A DNA stretch of 64,000 nt from Pseudonocardia sp. CNS-004 (GTDB taxonomy: Bacteria > Actinomycetota > Actinomycetes > Mycobacteriales > Pseudonocardiaceae). The notes under the pieces were generated by a model. The model saw nothing but the letters and a program-made list of their open reading frames with translations. It did no database searches and was not told where the DNA came from. A program made the translations under genes and the position numbers. Shown here piece by piece: positions 59,520 to 64,000 of the stretch (the stretch's first letter is position 1; each line of letters begins with the position of its first letter). The stretch lies in assembly GCA_001942185.1 (NCBI GenBank), contig MKJV01000112.1:62001-126000 (forward strand). The letters are read 5' to 3'.

Positions 59520-59684
59520 GGCCTGTCCTGTAGGGCCCGGGCCGCGGGCTTCGTGATCGAGATCGTCCCTGGCAAGGCGCCGGCACGAGCCGTTGTACTG
59601 GACGTACCCGGTCGTGCCGGCAACGCCGCCAGGGGCGATCTCGGCGCGAAGAGCGTGGTCCTGGGCTCACAGGACAGGCTCTAG
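59516..59684. mobile_element. MITE-like palindromic element flanked by CTAG
   Basis: The ends GGCCTGTCCTGT (from 59520) and ACAGGACAGGC (to 59679) are inverted repeats, and the symmetry continues inward: GATCGAGATCGTCCCTGGC with GCCAGGGGCGATCTCG, and GCCGGCACGA with TCGTGCCGGC. CTAG stands at both outer borders (59516 and 59680), as for target duplications of some IS5-family elements. No transposase is encoded, so it is a non-autonomous copy of about 160 bp. Confidence 0.72.
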
Positions 59685-59702
59685 GCCCTCGGTCTGACCC
59701 GG

Positions 59703-60188
59703 TCAGGTGCCGCGCGGCGTCGCGTGTTCCACCAGCGTCGCGCGGCCGAGGTCCAGCTCCGCCCACTCGCAGCCGACGCCGAGCACGGCCACCGCGGACG
59801 TCTTCATCTCGACGTACTCGCCGGTCAGGGCCTGGACGAGGTCGGAGACGCCGGGGTTGTGCCCGACGAGCAGCAGCGACCGTAGGTCGCCGGGGTGCTC
59901 GCGCACGACGTCGAGCAACTCCTCGGCCGTGGCCGCGTACACGCGGTCGTCGACGACCGGGGCCGGCGCGTCCGGGAGCTCGGCCGCGGCCAGCCGCCAG
60001 GTCTGGCGGGTGCGGGTGGCGGGCGAACACAGCACCGCGTCGAGCTGCCCTACCCGGTCCCGGAGCCAGCGGCCGAGCGCGGGCGCGTCCCGGCGGCCGC
60101 GCGGGTTCAGCGGGCGTTCCACGTCGGGCACGCCGCCCGGCCACGCCGATTTCGCGTGCCGGACGACCACGAGCCGGTGGGCATCCAT
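59703..60188 (-). CDS. sixA: Phosphohistidine phosphatase SixA-like histidine phosphatase
   Basis: An intact 161-residue protein. LVVVRHAKSAWPG holds the catalytic RHG-type motif as RHA at residues 10-12; ERPLNPRGRRDAPALGRWL, CSPATRTRQTWRLAA and the second catalytic histidine in LLLVGHNPGVSDL complete the branch of short SixA proteins. Family members dephosphorylate histidines in phosphotransfer proteins. The start at 60188 is conserved for the family. It stands alone, with the palindromic element downstream. Confidence 0.9.
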   Translation of the reverse strand: MDAHRLVVVRHAKSAWPGGVPDVERPLNPRGRRDAPALGRWLRDRVGQLDAVLCSPATRTRQTWRLAAAELPDAPAPVVDDRVYAATAEELLDVVREHPGDLRSLLLVGHNPGVSDLVQALTGEYVEMKTSAVAVLGVGCEWAELDLGRATLVEHATPRGT

Positions 60189-60192
60189 GCCC

Positions 60193-60242
60193 TCACCCTG
60201 TCATGGCTGCGGCACGAACTCGCGGAAGCTCTCGCAGTGGTC
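60193..60242 (-). pseudogene. 3' remnant of a ribonuclease gene
   Basis: The minus strand encodes DHCESFREFVPQP and a stop, closely matching the end of the ribonuclease at 63626 (DHYESFCEF). DNA identity over about 50 bp is roughly 88% by eye, and it covers the stop region. No further ribonuclease sequence is found upstream. Confidence 0.65.
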
Positions 60243-60279
60243 GCCCGTGGCCGCCCCGCCCAGCGGGTAGATTGCCGCC

Positions 60280-61931
60280 ATGGGGCAGGCGCCGTCGGCC
60301 GCTCCCGCCGTGACCCGAGGCCGCGAGGCCTACCTTCGGCGGGCCTGGCGGGACGCGCACCGGTACCTGTCGACCGCCGAGCGATCAGAATCGCTCGAGG
60401 CCGCGGACCTCGACCGGCTGGCCACGGCGTCCTACCTGATCGGTCGCGTCGACGAGGCCGATGGAACCTGGGAGCGGACACACCAGGCGTTCCTGGACCG
60501 CGGCGCGACGGCGCCCGCCGTGAGGTGCGCGTTCTGGCTCGGGCTGACGCTCCTCCTGCGCGGTGAGCACGCCCGCGGGGGCGGCTGGCTGGCGCGGGCG
60601 CAGCACATCCTGGAGAACAACGCGGAGCTGGACTGTGCGGAGCGGGGATACCTGCGCATCCCCGTCGCCCTGCAGGCGCTGCACGGCGGTGACGCCGGGT
60701 CCGCGCACCGCTCCTGCGTCGAGATCACCGAGCTGGCGGACCGGTTCGGCGACGCCGACCTCGCGGCGCTGGGCCGGTTGGGGCAAGGCCAGGCGTTGGT
60801 CGCGCAGGGGCGGGCGGCGCAGGGCGTGGCGATGATGGACGAGGCGCTGGTGGCGGTCACGACCGGAGAGGTGTCCACGCTCGCGGCCGGGATCATCTAC
60901 TGCACGATGGTCCTCACCTGCCGAGACATCTTCGACGTGCGGCGCATGCAGGAGTGGACCGCCGTGCTGAGCCGCTGGTGCGCCACCCAGCAGGGCCTCA
61001 AGCCCTACCGAGGTCAGTGCCTCGTGCACCGCTCGGAGATCATGCAGTTGCGCGGCGAGTGGGCCGACGCCCTGGAGGAGGTCCGGCAGGCGTGCGAGCA
61101 CCTGTCCGCCCCTCCCGGCGACCCGGTGCTGGGCATGGCGCTCTACCAGCAGGCCGAGCTGCTGCGGCTGCGCGGCGAGTTCGTCCGAGCCGAGAAGGGC
61201 TATCGCGAGCCGCCGGCTGCGGGCACCCCATGCAACCCGGGCTGGCGCTGCTCCGGCTGGCGCAGGGCAGGCTCGACGACGCGACCGCCGCCATCGAGCG
61301 GACCCGGCAGGAGGCCGAGGGGCCGGTGGAGCGTTCCCGGGTGCTGTCGGCATACGTCGAGATCGAGCTCGCCGCCGGGGACAACGAGGACGCCCGCGCC
61401 GCGGTCGCCGAGCTGGACGACATCGCCGCGGCCTTCGACACGCCGTACCTGCGTGCGGTGGTCGGCTACGCCCGTGGATGCGTGCTGCTCGCCGACGGTG
61501 ACGCGGGCGGCGCCCACGTTGCCCTGCGCCGGGCGTGGGTCGCCTGGCACGAGCTCGACGCGCTCTACGAGACGGCCAGGGTCCGGCTGCAGATGGCACG
61601 AGCATGCCACCAGCTGGGCGACCACGACACCGCCGAGCTGGAGCTGGACGCCGCGCGCCGGATCTTCGAACAGCTGAACGCGGCGCCGGCGCTGGAGCAG
61701 GTGCGAGCGCTCGCGGGTCACGCGGCGCCCTCCGGCGTCCGCGGCTTGACCCCTCGCGAGGTCGAGGTGCTCCGCCTGGTCGCGACCGGCGCGACGAACC
61801 GGGAGATCGCCGACACCCTCGTGATCAGCGACCGGACGGTCGCCCGCCACGTGAGCAACATGTTCTCCAAGCTCGGCGTCTCCTCTCGGGCGGCGGCCAC
61901 CGCGTTCGCCTACGAGCACGACCTCGTGTAG
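60280..61931 (+). CDS. LuxR-type transcriptional regulator with TPR-like region (one frameshift)
   Basis: About 550 residues across a frame change near 61208. The long N-terminal part consists of helical TPR-like repeats (REAYLRRAWRDAHRYLSTAE; GQALVAQGRAAQGVAMMDEA; ARAAVAELDDIAAAFDTPYL). The C-terminal LuxR/GerE helix-turn-helix reads GLTPREVEVLRLVATGATNR and EIADTLVISDRTVARHVSN-M, with the conserved ending FSKLGVSSRAAATAFAYE. There is no ATPase domain, so it is a LAL-like fragment type or TPR-LuxR regulator. Its partner signal is unknown; it may control the methyltransferase pair downstream. Confidence 0.88.
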
Positions 61932-62057
61932 GTGGGCGTCCTACGCAGAAATGCCCACATGGCCGCGCAGGCCGTATTGGTTGATGCAGCCGATGCGGGC
62001 ACCGCCCCGTGACACGGACTCTTACCTGGCACAGCCGAGCGACGAGAAGAGCCCGAC

Positions 62058-62912
62058 ATGGCCGTCCAGGCACCGTCCACCGAGCAGATCCGGGACGCGT
62101 GGGATGCGCTCGCACCCCGGTTCGACCAGTTCACCACGGCGGAGTGGGTGATGCCCCTCGGTGAGCGGGTGCTTCGCCGGGTCGAGCTCCGTCCCGGCAC
62201 GAGGTTCCTCGACGTGGCCTGCGGCGCCGGGGCGCTGGCCATTCCGGCGGCACGCCGTGGCGCGGACGTGGTGGCGGTCGACATCGCCCCCACGATGATC
62301 GACCGGTTGCGGGGGCGAGCGAGCGCCGAGGGGCTGACCACGATCGAGGGCCGCGTCATGGACGGGGAGGCGCTCGAGCTGCCCGATGACACGTTCGACG
62401 TGTCCGCGTCGCAGAACGGGGTCTCGCTGTTCCCGAACCTCGAGCGCGGGCTGTCGGAGATCGTCAGGGCCACCAGGCCCGGCGGCCAGGTGCTGATCGT
62501 CGCGTTCGGCGCACCGCGGAAGGCGGAGTTCCTGACCGTTTTCCTGGGTGCGCTGAAAGCGTGCGTCCCCGGCTTCACACCGTTGCCGACAGACCCGCCA
62601 CCGCTGCCGTTCCAGCTGGCCGACCGCGGCCGGTTCCGTCAGGTGCTGGAGAGCGCCGGGCTCACCGACGTCCGCGTGGACGCGCTCTCCTGGGAGACGA
62701 ACTTCGCGTCCGCCAACCGGTTCTGGGACGTCGTCACCGCCAGCAACCCGATCGCGGTGCAGCTGACCCGCGACCTGACCGGCGAGCAGCGGACCGCCGT
62801 GCAGCAGGTGCTCGACGGGATGTTCCGCGAACGGTCCGGCGGTGCGCCGAACGCCGTCCTCAGCACCGAGATGAACATCGGCACCGGAACCAAGGACCAG
62901 CGATCGCCATGA
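62058..62912 (+). CDS. Class I SAM-dependent methyltransferase
   Basis: An intact 284-residue protein. IRDAWDALAPRFDQFTTAEW opens the fold; motif I is FLDVACGAGALAIPAARRGA, followed by VVAVDIAPTMIDRLRGRASA, and the post-motif LPDDTFDVSASQNGVSLFPN with RATRPGGQVLIVAFGAP. It resembles UbiE/Methyltransf_11 proteins that act on small molecules. Its stop overlaps the next start (ATGA), so it works with or is expressed with the membrane protein. It lies 126 bp after the LuxR gene. Confidence 0.9.
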   Translation: MAVQAPSTEQIRDAWDALAPRFDQFTTAEWVMPLGERVLRRVELRPGTRFLDVACGAGALAIPAARRGADVVAVDIAPTMIDRLRGRASAEGLTTIEGRVMDGEALELPDDTFDVSASQNGVSLFPNLERGLSEIVRATRPGGQVLIVAFGAPRKAEFLTVFLGALKACVPGFTPLPTDPPPLPFQLADRGRFRQVLESAGLTDVRVDALSWETNFASANRFWDVVTASNPIAVQLTRDLTGEQRTAVQQVLDGMFRERSGGAPNAVLSTEMNIGTGTKDQRSP

Positions 62913-63561
62913 CCGAATCGACATCGTCCCGCCTCCGAGCGGTCGCCACCGCCCTGGCCCCGCTGGCATTGCTGGCCGCATTCGTGTGGCATCTCTACAT
63001 CCCCGGGCAACTGCCCAATGCGCCTGCCATCGCCGAGGCCGTGGCCGCGGACCGACGCGGTGGGGTCTGGCACATCTCGCGGCGGGAGTCGCCTCCGGTG
63101 TGGTCGTCCTCGCCTTCATCGCGGTCCGCGGTTTCGTACGCGAGCGGGCGGACGACCCGTGGAGCGCTCTCGGACTGCCGTTCATCGTGATCGGAAGCAT
63201 GCTCTACGCGATGCTGCCCGGCATGGAGTTCGCGACGCTGGCCGCGGTGCTCTCCGGCGGTGACCCGGTGGCGGCCCAGAGCGCGCTGCGGCCGTGGTTC
63301 CTCCCCGTGCTGCTGGTCGGGGCCGTCACGTTCGCGCTCGGCGTGCTGAGCGTGGCCAAGGGGATCGCCGGCCATCCCATCCTGAGCCCGGGGTTGACCC
63401 GCCTGGTCGTGCTCGGGCTCGTCGTCTTCGCGGCCAGCCGCTTCGTGCCGCTGTTCGCCGTGCAGGGCTACGTCCAGGCTGCCGCTGCGATAGTCGCGCT
63501 GTGGCCGATCGCCGCTCGGATGTGGAGCCCTTCGCCGGCACCGCTCGCTACCGCTGGGTGA
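62909..63561 (+). CDS. Hypothetical membrane protein coupled to the methyltransferase (one frameshift)
   Basis: About 217 residues across a frame change near 63060. Several helices are clear: ATALAPLALLAAFVWHLYIP, GVASGVVVLAFIAVRGF, FIVIGSMLYAMLPGMEFATL, LVGAVTFALGVLSVAKGI and VVLGLVVFAASRFVPLFAVQ. The family is unknown. ATG 62909 overlaps the methyltransferase stop, indicating translational coupling. Confidence 0.72.
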
Positions 63562-63625
63562 ACGAATCGACGCCCCGCCCCCGGGCGGCGAAGATCCCCC
63601 GCCCGGGGGTCGGCTCGCCGGCCGT

Positions 63626-64000
63626 TCACCCTGTCATGGCTGGGGCGAACTCGCAGAAGCTCTCGTAGTGGTCATCGGTGTAGTACCAGTGCTCCGGGTC
63701 GCGCTCGTCCGGCCCACCCGTGACGATCCGGCGCGCACCCCGATCGTCCGACCCCGGCGTCTCGACCGTGAACTCCCGGTAGTAGCCGCGGTCCTCGTCG
63801 GGCAGCAGGCCCTCGCGGTTGCCGAACGTGACGCCGTCGTTGCGCGGGTACTCGTAGGGCCCGCCCGCCTCGATGTCGTCGACCACCTCGTGGGCCTCGG
63901 GCGGCAGGTCGGCCACGGAGCAGTCGGGGATGCCGTCGTCGTCGGCCGCGCTGCTGCTGGCGGCGGCGCTGGTGGAGGCGGACGAGGCGGCGGGCGGAGC
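63626..64000 (-). CDS. Secreted guanyl-specific ribonuclease (barnase/RNase Sa type), partial
   Basis: The 5' end lies beyond the right edge. A Ser/Ala-rich linker (from 64000) leads into DCSVADLPPEAHEVVDDIEA and GPYEYPRNDGVTFGNREGLL. The catalytic residues of the microbial RNase fold are visible: the glutamate in YYREFTVETPG, arginine in RRIVTGG and histidine in YYTDDHYESF. These are small extracellular guanyl-preferring ribonucleases; a signal peptide or lipoprotein leader is expected outside the window. No barstar-type inhibitor gene is seen here. The 3' end is duplicated at 60193. Confidence 0.88.
   Translation of the reverse strand, partial: APPAASSASTSAAASSSAADDDGIPDCSVADLPPEAHEVVDDIEAGGPYEYPRNDGVTFGNREGLLPDEDRGYYREFTVETPGSDDRGARRIVTGGPDERDPEHWYYTDDHYESFCEFAPAMTG

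Noticed and set aside
1..64000. tRNA, rRNA or CRISPR arrays
   Set aside because: Reading both strands I found no clover-leaf T-arm sequence, ribosomal segment or evenly spaced repeat array.

Overview
The window is very GC-rich actinobacterial DNA. Gene style, F420/LLM enzymes, a BldC-like regulator, an IdeR-type iron box and frequent GTG starts with 4-bp stop/start overlaps suggest Pseudonocardiaceae or a relative; the species cannot be named from sequence alone. A dominant feature is that about 40 places switch reading frame inside otherwise well conserved proteins, in defence and metabolic genes alike. The ones checked look like single missing G or C bases, so I treat most as probable assembly or sequencing indels. 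Gene extents below are given across such breaks.

Left third (1-26 kb) is an accessory, defence-like region. A minus-strand operon (5922 to the left edge) encodes a DISARM-like chimera (front of a DrmD-type SNF2 helicase joined to the back of a DrmC-type phospholipase D), an HTH-N6 adenine methylase, a Ser/Thr kinase with TPR tail and an HSP90-type ATPase. To its right come a DUF4190/DUF4352 membrane protein, a RelE-like/UvrD-like SF1 helicase, and a convergent DUF262 (GmrSD-like) protein. Next is a tightly coupled minus-strand operon (17375-12095): DUF4365 PD-(D/E)xK-type nuclease, an unknown protein, a small wHTH-like protein, and a ~1,040-residue protein with two P-loop NTPase domains of which the second is HerA/FtsK-like. 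This is the best candidate for an undescribed defence system. The 17.4-26.2 kb stretch is a patchwork of small hypothetical genes, two hydrolases and gene remnants (methionine synthase, SEC-C protein).

Middle (26-43.5 kb) is a catabolic island. On the minus strand lie a FAD oxidoreductase, an MHS-family permease, a class III CoA-transferase and an enoyl-CoA hydratase. On the plus strand lie an LLM flavin oxidoreductase, a three-subunit molybdenum hydroxylase (medium, small, large), a complete branched-chain-amino-acid-type ABC importer, a CoA-acylating semialdehyde dehydrogenase and an IclR regulator. Together they fit uptake of an organic acid or heterocycle, hydroxylation, CoA activation and conversion to acyl-CoA.

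Right (43.5-64 kb): a three-gene operon of an NfeD/YqiJ-like membrane protein, a flotillin and a giant DUF3686-type ATPase; a class IV aminotransferase; a BldC-like regulator with upstream direct repeats; a BBE-type flavoprotein; an iron-regulated siderophore-binding lipoprotein; a DUF5134 membrane protein; an Abi-family HEPN protein apparently fused to a TfoX domain and preceded by a possible structured RNA; an M13 metallopeptidase; a MITE-like palindrome; SixA; a LuxR-type regulator; a methyltransferase/membrane protein pair; and a secreted ribonuclease cut by the right edge. A duplicated 3' end of the ribonuclease gene flanks the LuxR-methyltransferase segment.
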